Below, one piece after another: positions 18,502-28,034 of a DNA stretch of 64,000 bases (position 1 is the first letter of the stretch; each line of letters opens with the position of its first letter). The stretch covers positions 1,054,001 to 1,118,000 of the forward strand of contig NZ_CP141606.1 of assembly GCF_035593345.1 (NCBI RefSeq), written 5' to 3'. The notes beneath the pieces are model-generated. The model ran no database searches. It saw only the letters and a program-made list of their open reading frames with translations, and had not been told where the DNA came from. The stretch is from Lelliottia sp. JS-SCA-14 (GTDB lineage: Bacteria > Pseudomonadota > Gammaproteobacteria > Enterobacterales > Enterobacteriaceae). Position numbers and translations under genes: made by a program.

Positions 18502-19035
18502 ATGTCGGATAAACGAGTGGTCATGGTGGTCGATATGCAGCAGGGTGTGTTCGCCACCCCGCGAATTCAGCGCGAGCAATGCGTTTCACGAATCAATCAG
18601 CTCACGCGTAGCGCAGATACGGTCATTTTTATTCAGCATACCGAGGCGGGCGGGCTGGAAGAGGGGAGCGAAGGTTTTGCGCTGCTACCTGAACTGCATC
18701 AGCCAGAGGGCGCGTTTTATGTCACCAAAACCGCCTGCGATGCGTTTTATCACACGTCGCTGGACGCGTTGTTAACGGAACTGAATATTAAGCAGTTCGT
18801 CATCTGCGGCTGCGCGACCGACTATTGCGTCGATACCACGCTCAAAAACGGCGTCAGTCGGGGATATCACATCACCGTCGCACAGGACGCGCACACCACC
18901 GCTCATCGCCCGGCGGCAGAGGCTCAGGTACTGATTAACCACTATAACGATGTCTGGCGAACCTTCACCGCGCCGGACAACCCGCCGCGTGTGAAACTCA
19001 CCGAAACAATTCTCGCCGAGTGGCAGGCGAACTAA
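18502..19035 (+). CDS. Cysteine hydrolase, isochorismatase family
   Basis: 177 residues with the family triad: Asp in VVDMQQG, Lys in VTKTACDAF and nucleophile Cys in GCATDYCVDTT. The cis-peptide-containing GCATD loop is typical. Relatives hydrolyse nicotinamide, N-carbamoyl compounds or similar amides, and the substrate here is unknown. The ATG at 18502 follows TGGAGA; an upstream in-frame start at 18463 is less likely. It lies between ampH and sbmA, which are adjacent in E. coli K-12, so it is an accessory insertion on the strand of sbmA. Confidence 0.88.
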   Translation: MSDKRVVMVVDMQQGVFATPRIQREQCVSRINQLTRSADTVIFIQHTEAGGLEEGSEGFALLPELHQPEGAFYVTKTACDAFYHTSLDALLTELNIKQFVICGCATDYCVDTTLKNGVSRGYHITVAQDAHTTAHRPAAEAQVLINHYNDVWRTFTAPDNPPRVKLTETILAEWQAN

Positions 19036-19148
19036 CCTATAAACCGCAGGTCTATTTTTTCGCACGAGCCGGTGAGCGGCTCGTGGCGGCATTTTCGTGT
19101 GGTATTTTGTTGAACACAGCAACGCCATAACAACAAGAAGGAAGCACA

Positions 19149-20369
19149 ATGTTTAAGTCTTTTTTCCCAAAGCCGGGGCCTTTTTTCCTCTCGGCATTTA
19201 TTTGGGCGCTGATCGCCGTCATCTTCTGGCAGGCGGGCGGCGGCGCGTGGATTGAGCGCCTGGCCGGTGCAACGGGAGATGTGCCGATCAGCGCAGCGCG
19301 ATTCTGGTCGCGCAGTTATCTGCTGTTTTATGCGTATTACGCCTTGTGCGTGGGCATCTTTGCTCTTTTCTGGTTCACTTATGCGCCGCATCGCTGGCAA
19401 TACTGGTCGATTCTTGGGACCTCGCTGATCGTCTTTGTCACCTGGTTCCTGGTGGAAGTGGGTGTCGCCGTCAACGCCTGGTATGCGCCGTTCTACGATC
19501 TCATTCAGACCGCGCTCAGTTCGCCGCATAAAGTCACCATCAATCAGTTCTATCACGAAGTGGGTGTTTTCCTCGGCATCGCGCTGATTGCGGTGATTAT
19601 CGGGGTGATGAATAACTTCTTCGTCAGCCACTACGTGTTCCGCTGGCGTACCGCCATGAACGAACACTATATGGCGCACTGGCAGCAACTGCGTCATATC
19701 GAAGGTGCCGCCCAGCGTGTGCAGGAAGATACGATGCGTTTTGCCTCGACCCTGGAAGATATGGGCGTGAGTTTTATTAACGCCATCATGACGCTCATCG
19801 CGTTCCTTCCCGTTCTGGTCACACTCTCGGCCCATGTGCCGGATCTGCCGATTGTCGGCCACCTGCCGTACGGCCTGGTGATTGCCGCCCTCGTCTGGTC
19901 GCTGATGGGGACTGGTCTGCTGGCGGTTGTGGGTATTAAACTGCCGGGACTGGAATTTAAAAACCAGCGCGTGGAAGCCGCCTATCGTAAAGAGCTGGTC
20001 TATGGGGAAGACGACGCGGAACGCGCCTCGCCGCCGACCGTTCGCGAACTGTTTGGCGCAGTGCGTCGCAACTATTTCCGTCTCTATTTCCACTACATGT
20101 ATTTTAATATTGCGCGCATTTTATATTTGCAGGTCGATAACGTTTTCGGTTTGTTCCTGCTGTTCCCGTCGATTGTTGCGGGTACGATTACGCTCGGTCT
20201 GATGACCCAGATCACTAACGTTTTCGGTCAGGTTCGCGGCTCGTTCCAGTATCTGATTGCCTCATGGACTACGCTGGTTGAGCTGATGTCGATCTATAAA
20301 CGTCTGCGCAGCTTCGAACGCGAGCTGGACGATCAGAACCTGCAGGAAGTGACCAACACATTAGGGTAA
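19149..20369 (+). CDS. sbmA: Peptide antibiotic transporter SbmA
   Basis: 406 residues, near identical to E. coli SbmA. It is an inner-membrane, proton-driven importer of microcins B17/J25, bleomycin and proline-rich peptides. It has the fold of an ABC transmembrane domain (SbmA/BacA family) without an ATPase. Several hydrophobic helices are visible, and the conserved segment [17 protein letters not shown] lies near residue 160. It starts 113 bp after the cysteine hydrolase; that gap contains a hairpin at about 19063-19082 without a T tract. Followed 14 bp later by yaiW. Confidence 0.97.
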   Translation: MFKSFFPKPGPFFLSAFIWALIAVIFWQAGGGAWIERLAGATGDVPISAARFWSRSYLLFYAYYALCVGIFALFWFTYAPHRWQYWSILGTSLIVFVTWFLVEVGVAVNAWYAPFYDLIQTALSSPHKVTINQFYHEVGVFLGIALIAVIIGVMNNFFVSHYVFRWRTAMNEHYMAHWQQLRHIEGAAQRVQEDTMRFASTLEDMGVSFINAIMTLIAFLPVLVTLSAHVPDLPIVGHLPYGLVIAALVWSLMGTGLLAVVGIKLPGLEFKNQRVEAAYRKELVYGEDDAERASPPTVRELFGAVRRNYFRLYFHYMYFNIARILYLQVDNVFGLFLLFPSIVAGTITLGLMTQITNVFGQVRGSFQYLIASWTTLVELMSIYKRLRSFERELDDQNLQEVTNTLG

Positions 20370-20383
20370 AACAGGGAGTTGCT

Positions 20384-21484
20384 ATGCCATTTGCCGTACC
20401 ACGCGCGTTACCGTTATCCCTGCTGGCCGCCTTCGTGCTGGCCGGATGCGCCGAGAAAGGGGCCGCGCCGCTGAAAAAGGGCAAAAAGCCTGTCGATGTG
20501 GCAAGCGTGGTGCGTCAGAAAATGCCCGCCAGCGTCAAGGATCGCGACGACTGGGCGATCGTGCTCGCGAAGACATTCGAGAGTCAGAAAATCGCCCCGA
20601 CCGAGGAGAATATCTGCTCGGTGCTGGCGGTGGCGCAGCAGGAGTCCATGTATCAGTCCGATCCGGCGGTGCCAGGTCTTAACAAAATTGCCTGGAAAGA
20701 GATCGACCGGCGTGCGGAAAAGATGCACATCCCGGTCTTTCTGGTGCATACGGCACTCAAAATCACCTCGCCGAACGGCAAAAGCTACAGCGAACGGCTG
20801 GATACGGTGAAAACAGAGAAACAGCTGAGCGCCATTTTCGATGATTTTATCGACATGGTGCCGATGGGGCAGAAGCTGTTTGGCTCGCTCAATCCGGTGC
20901 ATACGGGCGGCCCGATGCAGGTCAGCATCGACTTTGCCGAGAAACACACCAGCGGCTATCCGTGGAAAATCGACGGCACCGTGCGCCAGGAGGTGTTCTC
21001 ACTGCGCGGTGGATTGTGGTTCGGGACATATCATCTGCTGAACTACCCGGCCAACTACAGCGCGCCGCTGTATCGTTTTGCCGATTTCAACGCCGGATGG
21101 TACGCCAGTCGTAACGCCGCATTCCAGAATGCGGTAAATCGCGCAACGGGGGCGAAACTGGCCCTGGATGGCGATCTGATTGCCTACGGCAGCAGCGAAG
21201 CGGGCACGACAGAACAGGCGGTGCGTAAGCTGGCCATCAAACTGGATATGAGCAACAGCGAGATTCGCCATCAGCTGGAGAAAGGGGACAGCCTGGCGTT
21301 TGAGAAAACGCAGCTGTATCAGCAGGTTTATAAGCTGGCGGAACAGAAGAGTGGTAAGGCTTTGCCGCGAGAAATTTTGCCGGGCATTCAGCTCGAAAGC
21401 CCGAAGATTACGCGTAATCTCACCACGGCGTGGTTCGCAAAACGCGTCGACGATCGTCGGGCTCGCTGTATGTCACTGAACTAA
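20384..21484 (+). CDS. yaiW: Outer-membrane lipoprotein YaiW (DUF1615)
   Basis: 366 residues with a lipoprotein signal peptide ending in the lipobox LAGC (Cys about residue 22). In E. coli YaiW is surface-exposed and works with SbmA in uptake of proline-rich peptides. The rest is soluble and rich in conserved charged segments (AQQESMYQSDPAVPGLNKIAWKEI), giving a lysozyme-like impression that I cannot confirm. Same operon as sbmA (14-bp gap, GGGAG ribosome site). It ends 3 bp from the convergent yaiY stop. Confidence 0.95.
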   Translation: MPFAVPRALPLSLLAAFVLAGCAEKGAAPLKKGKKPVDVASVVRQKMPASVKDRDDWAIVLAKTFESQKIAPTEENICSVLAVAQQESMYQSDPAVPGLNKIAWKEIDRRAEKMHIPVFLVHTALKITSPNGKSYSERLDTVKTEKQLSAIFDDFIDMVPMGQKLFGSLNPVHTGGPMQVSIDFAEKHTSGYPWKIDGTVRQEVFSLRGGLWFGTYHLLNYPANYSAPLYRFADFNAGWYASRNAAFQNAVNRATGAKLALDGDLIAYGSSEAGTTEQAVRKLAIKLDMSNSEIRHQLEKGDSLAFEKTQLYQQVYKLAEQKSGKALPREILPGIQLESPKITRNLTTAWFAKRVDDRRARCMSLN

Positions 21485-21487
21485 GCG

Positions 21488-21790
21488 TCAGTGGTAGCGG
21501 CGCCAGCGCAGAACAAGGGCGACGATGCCGAGGATCGCGCATCCGGCGAGGAAGGGCACTAAACCAAAAATGGTGCTCACGCCGAAGCCGATATCCACGC
21601 GCGGTCGGCCCGTATCCTGGACCTGCATCAGGTGTTCATAAACGCCGGGGGCATGCACCAGAATGTTCAGCAGTTGTGAACCGGCCCAGAAGCAGAACAG
21701 CACGAACAGGGCGTAGGCGATGTTTCCCGACGTGGAGGTTCCTGGTTTTTTATCACCAAAAATCGGCTTCGCCAGTGTAAAGTCTGCCAT
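21488..21790 (-). CDS. yaiY: Inner-membrane protein YaiY (DUF2755)
   Basis: 100 residues with two hydrophobic helices ([22 protein letters not shown] and [21 protein letters not shown]). Matches E. coli YaiY over its length from MADFTL. The start at 21790 follows GGAGG; an upstream extension of 25 codons in the same frame is not conserved. Function unknown. Divergent from yaiZ across 248 bp, which holds AT-rich promoter-like sequence but no operator I recognise. Confidence 0.93.
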   Translation of the reverse strand: MADFTLAKPIFGDKKPGTSTSGNIAYALFVLFCFWAGSQLLNILVHAPGVYEHLMQVQDTGRPRVDIGFGVSTIFGLVPFLAGCAILGIVALVLRWRRYH

Positions 21791-22038
21791 AAAAACCTCC
21801 GATATCTCACTCTGACCATCTGCAGTCGTACAAAGTGAAGTCTGACAGGTCATCACATTTGTCAATATCAGAATCGTGGTAATTTGGCCCAGGGAATTCT
21901 CCTGGTTTATCGATTTCTGTCCTGCGTCACAGTTTACTGACTTAAGTTAAATTGATTCGCATTTAAGAATTTCCGTATCCGCCACAGACCGCGTGTGAAA
22001 ACTGTGAGAGGATATCTTTTTATTCTGTCGGAGTTGCC

Positions 22039-22275
22039 ATGAACCTGTCTGCCAAACTACGCCGCGACTGGCACTATTACGCCTTTGCGATTGGCCTGAT
22101 TTTTATTCTTAACGGTATTGTCGGGCTGCTGGGATTTGAAGCGAAAGGCTGGCAAACCTATGCGGTAGGGCTGGTGACCTGGGTTATCAGTTTCTGGCTG
22201 GCGGGATTCATTATCCGCCGTCGACCACAAGAGCCGACGACGGAAAGTATTGAGAGCGCCGATAAAGCGGATTAA
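22039..22275 (+). CDS. yaiZ: Small inner-membrane protein YaiZ (DUF2754)
   Basis: 78 residues with two hydrophobic helices ([21 protein letters not shown] and [21 protein letters not shown]). Strongly similar to E. coli YaiZ, with a slightly longer charged C-terminus. Unknown function. Its 3' end overlaps the convergent ddlA gene by 4 bp. Confidence 0.93.
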   Translation: MNLSAKLRRDWHYYAFAIGLIFILNGIVGLLGFEAKGWQTYAVGLVTWVISFWLAGFIIRRRPQEPTTESIESADKAD

Positions 22276-23372
22276 CCGTTTACCGAGCTTTTCAGGGCGC
22301 TGTCAGCGGCGTGACGCTCCAGCGCCAGTTCGATCAGGCGAGTAATCAAATCCGGGTAGCTGATACCGCTGGCCTGCCATAGTTTTGGATACATGCTGAT
22401 ATTGGTGAAGCCAGGCAGCGTATTGATTTCGTTGATAATCACCTCATTCTCCGCCGTCAGGAACACGTCGACGCGCGCCATGCCGCCGCAGCCGAGCGCC
22501 TGATAGGCCTCGATGGCGATCGCACGGATCTTGTCATTGATTTCGGGATCCAGCACCGCCGGGACCACAACCTGTGCCCCTTTGTCATCAATGTATTTGG
22601 TGTCGTAGGAGTAGAAATCGCTGTTCAGCACCACTTCGCCGCAGGTACTGGCCTGCGGGAAATCGTTGCCCAGCACGGCGCATTCGATTTCGCGGCCTTT
22701 AATCCCTTGTTCAACCACCACTTTGTGGTCAAATTCAAACGCCAGACGCACGGCTTCGGTGAACTGCGCTTCGCTGGTCACTTTGCTGACGCCCACGGAA
22801 GAGCCCTGGTTCGCCGGTTTAACGAATAACGGCAGGCCAAGCTGGGAAGTGATTTGGTCAAAACTGTGCTGCTGACGATTAGCGCGGGTGAGCGTCACAA
22901 ACGGGGCGATGTTCAGGCCGGCATCGCGCAGCAGGCGCTTGGTCACGTCTTTGTCCATACAGGCGGCGGAGCCGAGAACATCCGATCCGACGAACGGCAG
23001 ATTCGCCATGCGCAGCATCCCCTGCAGGGAACCGTCTTCGCCCAGCGTGCCGTGCACAATTGGGAAGACGACGTCAATCTGCGAAAGCGCCTGGGCATTG
23101 CCCGCGTTAATCAGCTGGCCCTGCACCACACCTGGTACGGTGGCGACGCTGATTTCCGATGGATTGAGCGCGATATGTGCCGGATCGTCGGCATTTAACA
23201 GGTACTGGCTGGCATCGTTTACGTGCCACTGGCCCTGTTTATCAATGCCCAGCAAAACGACATCAAAACGGCTCTTATCAATCGCATCAACGATATTTTT
23301 GGCCGATTGCAGTGACACTTCGTGTTCTGCCGATTTTCCCCCAAAAACAATTCCTACCCGCTGCTTCGCCAT
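22272..23372 (-). CDS. ddlA: D-alanine--D-alanine ligase A
   Basis: 366 residues. ATP-grasp ligase making D-Ala-D-Ala for peptidoglycan precursors. The N-terminal [21 protein letters not shown], the glycine loop [14 protein letters not shown] and the metal-binding end [26 protein letters not shown] are all present. The start at 23372 ([11 protein letters not shown]) gives the E. coli-like length; a longer open frame upstream is not conserved. Divergent from the extensin-family gene. Confidence 0.96.
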   Translation of the reverse strand: MAKQRVGIVFGGKSAEHEVSLQSAKNIVDAIDKSRFDVVLLGIDKQGQWHVNDASQYLLNADDPAHIALNPSEISVATVPGVVQGQLINAGNAQALSQIDVVFPIVHGTLGEDGSLQGMLRMANLPFVGSDVLGSAACMDKDVTKRLLRDAGLNIAPFVTLTRANRQQHSFDQITSQLGLPLFVKPANQGSSVGVSKVTSEAQFTEAVRLAFEFDHKVVVEQGIKGREIECAVLGNDFPQASTCGEVVLNSDFYSYDTKYIDDKGAQVVVPAVLDPEINDKIRAIAIEAYQALGCGGMARVDVFLTAENEVIINEINTLPGFTNISMYPKLWQASGISYPDLITRLIELALERHAADSALKSSVNG

Positions 23373-23480
23373 CTTCACTTTATTCCAGTCCGACTCATCA
23401 AAGCCTATAACATACCACGATGCCCGGTGGGTTTCCCCGCCTTCTGCCATAATGTTTTGAGGTGGAAAAGAGGAGGGAAT

Positions 23481-24164
23481 GTGCGAGGGAAAAGTCTGCT
23501 TATCTGTGTGATTCTCGCGGGAGCGGCGGCGATGGGGTATCGCTGGCTGCCGTCGTATTACAATCCTTTTGTGCCGCTAAGTCTCGACGATCCGCCGGGG
23601 AAAATCAGCCAGTTTAAGCTGCGCCGCCTGACGCCCGAGGCTTGCACTCGTTTGCTGTCAGAGGCGAACCAGAAACGGCTGATCCAGACGCAGGCGATGG
23701 CCAACAGCGCAGGGGATTGCCCCCTGAGCGACGTGGTGCGGGTGCGCAATTTCGGCCCCGTGACCCTAAGCAGCAGTTTTATCGCCAGCTGTCCGCTGGC
23801 CCTGAGCTCCGCGCTGTTTATCCAGCAGCAGGCGCGGCCTCTGACCAAAACGATGATGGGCAGCGACCTGACGCGCGTTGAGCACCTCGGGAGTTTTGCC
23901 TGTCGCAATATCTATCACCGACCTGATGCGCGCCGCAGCGAACACGCCAGCGCCGATGCGCTCGATATCAGCGGCTTTCAGCTGGCGGACGGCCAGCGGG
24001 TGACAGTGCTTACCGGCTGGCGAAACGAAAAAACGCAGCCCTGGCTGCAGGCGTTGCTGAGCGCCAGCTGTGACTATTACGGCAACGGGTTAGGGCCGGA
24101 GTATAACGCCGCGCACGCCAACCATTTTCATCTCGGCATGCGCGGGTTTGGCCTCTGTCGTTAA
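23481..24164 (+). CDS. Extensin-family protein with LAS-type metallopeptidase motif
   Basis: 227 residues from a GTG preceded by the strong site AGGAGGG. An N-terminal anchor ([19 protein letters not shown]) is followed by an extensin-like C-terminal domain. The motif [10 protein letters not shown] fits the SxHxxGxAxD pattern of LAS peptidases (VanY, MepA, DacA-type zinc enzymes), and ANHFHLG supplies the HxH ligand pair. A periplasmic peptidoglycan-hydrolase role is therefore plausible, and the gene is next to ddlA. Four or more cysteines (EACTR, GDCPL, ASCPLA, FACRN, ASCDYYG) suggest disulphides. Not present at this spot in E. coli K-12 as remembered. Confidence 0.82.
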   Translation: MRGKSLLICVILAGAAAMGYRWLPSYYNPFVPLSLDDPPGKISQFKLRRLTPEACTRLLSEANQKRLIQTQAMANSAGDCPLSDVVRVRNFGPVTLSSSFIASCPLALSSALFIQQQARPLTKTMMGSDLTRVEHLGSFACRNIYHRPDARRSEHASADALDISGFQLADGQRVTVLTGWRNEKTQPWLQALLSASCDYYGNGLGPEYNAAHANHFHLGMRGFGLCR

Positions 24165-24195
24165 AGCATATTTCACCAGTCGAAAGAGGATACTT

Positions 24196-24211
24196 TGTGA
24201 CTTATTTCACA
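24196..24211 (+). promoter_or_regulatory. CRP-type binding site upstream of the MFS gene
   Basis: TGTGA CTTATT TCACA is a perfect pair of CRP half-sites with the correct 6-bp spacer. It lies about 105 bp upstream of the transporter ATG and 32 bp after the extensin-family stop, suggesting catabolite control of the transporter. Confidence 0.65.
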
Positions 24212-24315
24212 AATATGATGACTGGGGAGATAAAACACCAAAATGTGCGCCGTCGCATCTCTGGTTCCACGTCATGTGACGTAACTTGCTAATCTGTCGG
24301 CGAATTCGCCTAAAA

Positions 24316-25545
24316 ATGAAGATTGTGCCGCTTATGGAATCCTGGAAAGTAAACCTTATCTCGGTCTGGTTTGGCTGTTTTTTCACCGGTCTTGCTATCA
24401 GCCAGATTTTGCCCTTCCTGCCGCTGTATGTTTCCCAGCTCGGCGTGACGTCGCACGAAGCGCTGTCGATGTGGTCCGGTCTGACCTTCAGTATCACTTT
24501 CCTGGTTTCCGCCATTGTCTCGCCCATGTGGGGCAGCCTCGCGGATCGCAAAGGGCGCAAGCTGATGCTCCTGCGCGCTTCACTCGGGATGGCGATTGCG
24601 ATCCTGCTCCAGGCTTACGCGACCAACGTCTGGCAGCTTTTTTTACTGCGCGGCCTGATGGGCCTGACCTCCGGCTATATTCCTAACGCCATGGCGCTGG
24701 TGGCCTCGCAGGTTCCGCGGGAGCGCAGCGGCTGGGCGATCAGTACCCTTTCCACCGCGCAGATCAGCGGCGTGATTGGCGGCCCGCTGATGGGCGGTTT
24801 TCTGGCTGACCATGTGGGTTTGCGGGCGGTCTTTTTCATCACCGCGATGCTGCTGGTGGTGAGTTTCCTGGTGACCTTCTTCCTGATTAAAGAGGGCGTG
24901 CGGCCGACCGTCAGTAAAGCCGATCGTCTGAGCGGCAAAGCGGTCTTCGCCACGCTGCCGTATCCCGGCCTGATGATTAGCCTGTTTATCACCACCATGG
25001 TGATTCAGCTGTGCAACGGTTCGATCGGGCCGATTCTGGCGCTGTTTATTAAATCCATGGCGCCGGACAGCAACAATATCGCCTTTCTCAGCGGCATGAT
25101 TGCCGCCGTGCCCGGCGTGTCCGCGCTGATTTCGGCCCCGCGTCTGGGCAAGCTCGGGGATCGCATCGGCACGGCGCGGATATTAATGGCGACGCTGATT
25201 ATCGCCGTGGTGCTGTTTTTCGCGATGTCCTTCGTTACCTCGCCGTTCCAGCTCGGCGTCCTGCGTTTCCTGCTTGGCTTTGCCGATGGGGCAATGCTGC
25301 CCGCGGTACAAACGCTGCTGGTGAAATACTCAAGCGATCAGGTGATCGGGCGCATCTTCGGCTATAACCAGTCCTTTATGTATCTGGGGAATGTCGCCGG
25401 TCCGTTGATGGGCGCGACCGTCTCGGCGATGGCAGGATTCCGCTGGGTATTTGCGGCGACAGCCGTGGTGGTGCTGATCAACGTGATTCAGCTGGCAATT
25501 GCCTTGCGCCGCCGCCGTCAGAAAGCGGCGAATAGTGTTAACTGA
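24316..25545 (+). CDS. MFS drug/efflux transporter, MdtG-like
   Basis: About 409 residues with 12 predicted helices. MFS motif A appears as [20 protein letters not shown] after helix 2, and the second-half equivalent is [16 protein letters not shown]. It is clearly related to E. coli MdtG (DHA1 family) along its length ([34 protein letters not shown]) but lies in a different chromosomal context and is probably a paralogue. Starts at 24316 or 24334 (MESWKVN) are both possible; neither has a strong ribosome site. It stands between ddlA and iraP, which are neighbours in E. coli. Confidence 0.88.
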   Translation: MKIVPLMESWKVNLISVWFGCFFTGLAISQILPFLPLYVSQLGVTSHEALSMWSGLTFSITFLVSAIVSPMWGSLADRKGRKLMLLRASLGMAIAILLQAYATNVWQLFLLRGLMGLTSGYIPNAMALVASQVPRERSGWAISTLSTAQISGVIGGPLMGGFLADHVGLRAVFFITAMLLVVSFLVTFFLIKEGVRPTVSKADRLSGKAVFATLPYPGLMISLFITTMVIQLCNGSIGPILALFIKSMAPDSNNIAFLSGMIAAVPGVSALISAPRLGKLGDRIGTARILMATLIIAVVLFFAMSFVTSPFQLGVLRFLLGFADGAMLPAVQTLLVKYSSDQVIGRIFGYNQSFMYLGNVAGPLMGATVSAMAGFRWVFAATAVVVLINVIQLAIALRRRRQKAANSVN

Positions 25546-25561
25546 AGATATATTATGTATT

Positions 25562-25615
25562 AAGCAGACATGGCCATTGTTATCAAAAATAATGGTGTCT
25601 GCTTTCTAATAATTC
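25562..25615 (+). terminator. Probable terminator after the MFS gene
   Basis: AAGCAGACA, TGG, CCATT form one arm and AATGG, TGTCTGCTT the other, around an AT-rich loop. The T tract is short and interrupted (TTTCTAAT). It begins 17 bp after the stop codon. Confidence 0.6.
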
Positions 25616-25779
25616 GCCGCCAGGCAATCACTTTTTATAATAGCAAAACGTTTCGCTGGCATTAAATCATCGTTATTTGCGACATAGCGTGTTTTTTCAT
25701 AAAGATAATACTTTTCGCCTCTTTGCATTATTCAACCGTAATGATACCGTCAGCAAAAACCTGATAAGGAAATAGCTCG

Positions 25780-26040
25780 ATGAAAAATCTCATTGCAGAG
25801 TTGCTGGTTAAGCTTGCCCAAAAGGAAGAAGAGTCAAAAGAACTGGTTGCCCAGGTTGAAGCGCTGGAAATCGTCGTCACTGCCCTGTTACGGCAAATGG
25901 CGCAGCACGATCAGCAGACGCTGATCCGAAGTATCGAGGGCGCACTGGAGGATGCCAGGCCCGACTCTCAAGTGCCGGTTCAGGATAGCGAAATGCTACA
26001 GCAATACGTAAAAAAGTTGTTGCGGCATCCACGCAGTTAA
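25780..26040 (+). CDS. iraP: Anti-adaptor IraP (stabilises RpoS under phosphate starvation)
   Basis: 86 residues, closely matching E. coli IraP ([31 protein letters not shown]). The N-terminal heptad pattern predicts a coiled coil that binds RssB and stops RpoS delivery to ClpXP. The C-terminal half is more divergent ([12 protein letters not shown]), as usual in this family. The ribosome site is AAGGAAA. It sits directly before the phoA Pho box, as in E. coli. The 164 bp upstream after the terminator are AT-rich; no PhoP box was recognised. Confidence 0.94.
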   Translation: MKNLIAELLVKLAQKEEESKELVAQVEALEIVVTALLRQMAQHDQQTLIRSIEGALEDARPDSQVPVQDSEMLQQYVKKLLRHPRS

Positions 26041-26061
26041 TCTGTCACAGAATCTAAAAGC

Positions 26062-26095
26062 CTGTCATAGATTTGTCATCTGGTATGCCTATAGT
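26062..26095 (+). promoter_or_regulatory. Pho box and -10 element of phoA
   Basis: CTGTCAT-AGAT-TTGTCAT (26062-26079) is two heptamers spaced as in the PhoB consensus. A -10 element TATAGT lies at 26090-26095, about 10 bp downstream, as in PhoB-activated promoters. The layout is the same as E. coli phoA. Confidence 0.9.
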
Positions 26096-26138
26096 CGCTC
26101 TGTTTATTTTTTATGTATTTGTACATGGAGAAAATAAA

Positions 26139-27554
26139 GTGAAACAGAGCGCACTTTTCATCGCATTAATGCCGTTATTATTTACCCCAGCCATTTATGC
26201 TGACACCGCGAATACCCACGTGCTGGATAATCGTGCAGCCCAGGGTGATATCACGCAGCCGGGTGGCGCGCGCCGCCTGACAGAGGATCAAACCGAAGCG
26301 CTGCGTGCATCCCTGAATGACAAACCCGCTAAAAATATTATTTTGCTGATTGGCGACGGGATGGGTGATTCCGAAATCACCGCCGCGCGAAATTATGCCG
26401 AAGGGGCCGGTGGCTTTTTTAAAGGCATCGATGCACTGCCGTTGACCGGACAATACACCCACTACGCGCTGGACAAAAAAACCGGTAAACCGGATTACGT
26501 CACCGATTCCGCCGCCTCCGCCACGGCCTGGACCACCGGCGTGAAAACCTATAACGGCGCGCTGGGCGTCGATATTCACGAAAAAGATCACCAGACCATT
26601 CTCGAGATGGCGAAAGCCGCCGGGCTGGCAACGGGCAACGTCTCTACCGCTGAACTGCAGGATGCCACGCCTGCTGCACTGGTCTCGCACGTGACCTCGC
26701 GTAAATGCTATGGCCCGTCCGTCACCAGCGAAAAATGCCCGACCAACGCGCTGGAAAAGGGCGGTAAAGGATCCATCACCGAACAGCTGCTGAACGCCCG
26801 CGCGGATGTCACGCTCGGCGGCGGGGCGAAAACCTTCGCGGAAACCGCGACGGCGGGCGAGTGGCAGAGCAAAACCCTGCGTGAACAGGCGCAGGCGCGC
26901 GGTTATCAGCTGGTGAGCGATGCCGCTTCACTGGCGGCTATCACCGAAGCGGGTCAGGATAAGCCGCTGCTCGGTCTGTTCTCGGACGGCAATATGCCGG
27001 TGCGCTGGGAAGGGCCAAAAGCCTCTTACCACGGCAACATCGACAAACCTGCTGTCACCTGTACGCCAAACCCGAAACGTGACGACAGCGTCCCTACGCT
27101 GGCGCAGATGACCGATAAAGCCATCTCCCTGCTGAGCAAGGGTGAGAAAGGTTTCTTCCTGCAGGTGGAAGGGGCGTCGATCGATAAACAGGATCACGCG
27201 GCCAATCCGTGCGGTCAGATTGGCGAAACCGTCGATCTCGACGAAGCCGTGCAGAAGGCGCTTGAGTTTGCGAAGAAAGACGGTAACACCCTTGTCGTCG
27301 TCACCGCTGACCACGCCCACGCCAGCCAGATTGTGGCGCCTGATACCAAAGCCCCAGGCCTGACCCAGGCGCTGAACACCAAAGACGGTGCGGTGATGGT
27401 GATGAGCTACGGCAACTCAGAAGGCGATTCAATGGAACATACCGGAACGCAGTTGCGTATCGCCGCGTATGGCCCACATGCTGCGAACGTGGTGGGCCTG
27501 ACGGATCAAACGGATCTGTTCTACACCATGAAAGCTGCTCTCGGTCTGAAATAA
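26139..27554 (+). CDS. phoA: Alkaline phosphatase
   Basis: 471 residues. Periplasmic, zinc- and magnesium-dependent phosphomonoesterase that frees phosphate from organic esters. The GTG start at 26139 and the upstream TGGAG site match E. coli. The signal peptide is [21 protein letters not shown]. The nucleophile Ser lies in [10 protein letters not shown], with metal ligands in [19 protein letters not shown] and TADHAHASQ. Two disulphides are expected from RKCYG/SEKCP and VTCTP/NPCGQ. Controlled by PhoB through the Pho box upstream. Its terminator has been split by a mobile element. Confidence 0.98.
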   Translation: MKQSALFIALMPLLFTPAIYADTANTHVLDNRAAQGDITQPGGARRLTEDQTEALRASLNDKPAKNIILLIGDGMGDSEITAARNYAEGAGGFFKGIDALPLTGQYTHYALDKKTGKPDYVTDSAASATAWTTGVKTYNGALGVDIHEKDHQTILEMAKAAGLATGNVSTAELQDATPAALVSHVTSRKCYGPSVTSEKCPTNALEKGGKGSITEQLLNARADVTLGGGAKTFAETATAGEWQSKTLREQAQARGYQLVSDAASLAAITEAGQDKPLLGLFSDGNMPVRWEGPKASYHGNIDKPAVTCTPNPKRDDSVPTLAQMTDKAISLLSKGEKGFFLQVEGASIDKQDHAANPCGQIGETVDLDEAVQKALEFAKKDGNTLVVVTADHAHASQIVAPDTKAPGLTQALNTKDGAVMVMSYGNSEGDSMEHTGTQLRIAAYGPHAANVVGLTDQTDLFYTMKAALGLK

Positions 27555-27560
27555 CCTATC

Positions 27561-27589
27561 GCCCGGCGGAAATCCCCTTCCGCCGGGTG
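27561..27589 (+). terminator. phoA terminator stem, cut off from its T tract by an insertion
   Basis: GCCCGGCGGAA (27561-27571) pairs with TTCCGCCGGGT (27578-27588) to form a strong stem. The expected continuation GGTATTTTT is not next to it but 527 bp away at about 28128-28136, after the inserted element and the target duplication. Here the stem is followed by TAATACC, so termination is probably weakened. Confidence 0.65.
27577..27589. repeat. Target-site duplication, left copy
   Basis: CTTCCGCCGGGTG directly precedes the left inverted repeat and recurs exactly at 28117-28129 directly after the right one. Confidence 0.85.
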
Positions 27590-27604
27590 TAATACCAGTC
27601 AGTT

Positions 27605-27640
27605 AAGCAACATAATGAATTTAAATTCATTATGTTGCTT
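27605..27640. repeat. Perfect 36-bp palindrome inside the element
   Basis: Eighteen bases beginning AAGCAACATAATGAATTT are followed directly by their exact reverse complement, with no spacer. The outer five bases belong to the left terminal inverted repeat. AT-rich centre. Confidence 0.9.
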
Positions 27641-27724
27641 GTTCCAGGACCTTTATGGCATCAGTGGAATTGTTCCGTTCACTTTCGTTCCTCTGCTTCC
27701 GGTCTATCACTCTGCGGTGAACGT

Positions 27725-27755
27725 GCCAGGGTGGCTCAATCGCCACCACCCTGGC
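27725..27755. repeat. Hairpin GCCAGGGTGG / CCACCCTGGC
   Basis: A perfect 10-bp stem (27725-27734 with 27746-27755). An alternative nested stem GGTGGC / GCCACC is possible in the same place, so two mutually exclusive folds exist. Confidence 0.75.
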
Positions 27756-27822
27756 AACCCCGGCTCCCGGCCAGGAAAATCGCCGCTTCGCGGTGCCCTT
27801 AGCTTATTCCTTGCGGCTTTCG

Positions 27823-27893
27823 GGTCGGGCGCGATCCTGCATCCATGCAGGTCGCACCCTCTCGGCGCTTCCCTGCGCCTCGACCCGGCCTCC
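27823..27893. other. Long-range folded region inside the element
   Basis: GGGTCGGGCGC can pair with GCGCC-CGACCC about 50 bases downstream. Within it GCGA-CCTGCA-tcca-TGCAGG-TCGC forms a bulged hairpin. Compensating pairs are read by eye and have not been folded by program. This looks like a structured RNA rather than a protein gene. Confidence 0.5.
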
Positions 27894-28004
27894 AGGAAAC
27901 GCTTCGGCGATTTTCAGCCGGACTCACGCTCCCTCCAGCTTTACAGCCGTCTGAATGTGGCACCGGTGTGGGTCCCCGCAGAAATCGGCGAACTGGAGGC
28001 CAGA

Positions 28005-28034
28005 TGACAAGGGGGCCGCGTAGCCCCCTTGTCA
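28005..28034. terminator. Strong hairpin near the right end of the element
   Basis: TGACAAGGGGGC pairs perfectly with GCCCCCTTGTCA around CGCGTA. The 12-bp stem resembles a terminator stem, but only CGTTCACAGG follows, so it lacks a T tract. Confidence 0.55.

Noticed and set aside
19063..19082. Terminator between the cysteine hydrolase and sbmA
   Set aside because: ACGAGCC...GGCTCGT forms a stem, but no T run follows (GGCGGCATTTTCG), so termination is not supported.
27615..28007. 130-codon + strand frame inside the IS4-like element
   Set aside because: No ribosome site, no recognisable domain, and the region is explained better by stem-loops. Frames on both strands look like random translation of GC-rich hairpins. 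Left open in the findings as testable.
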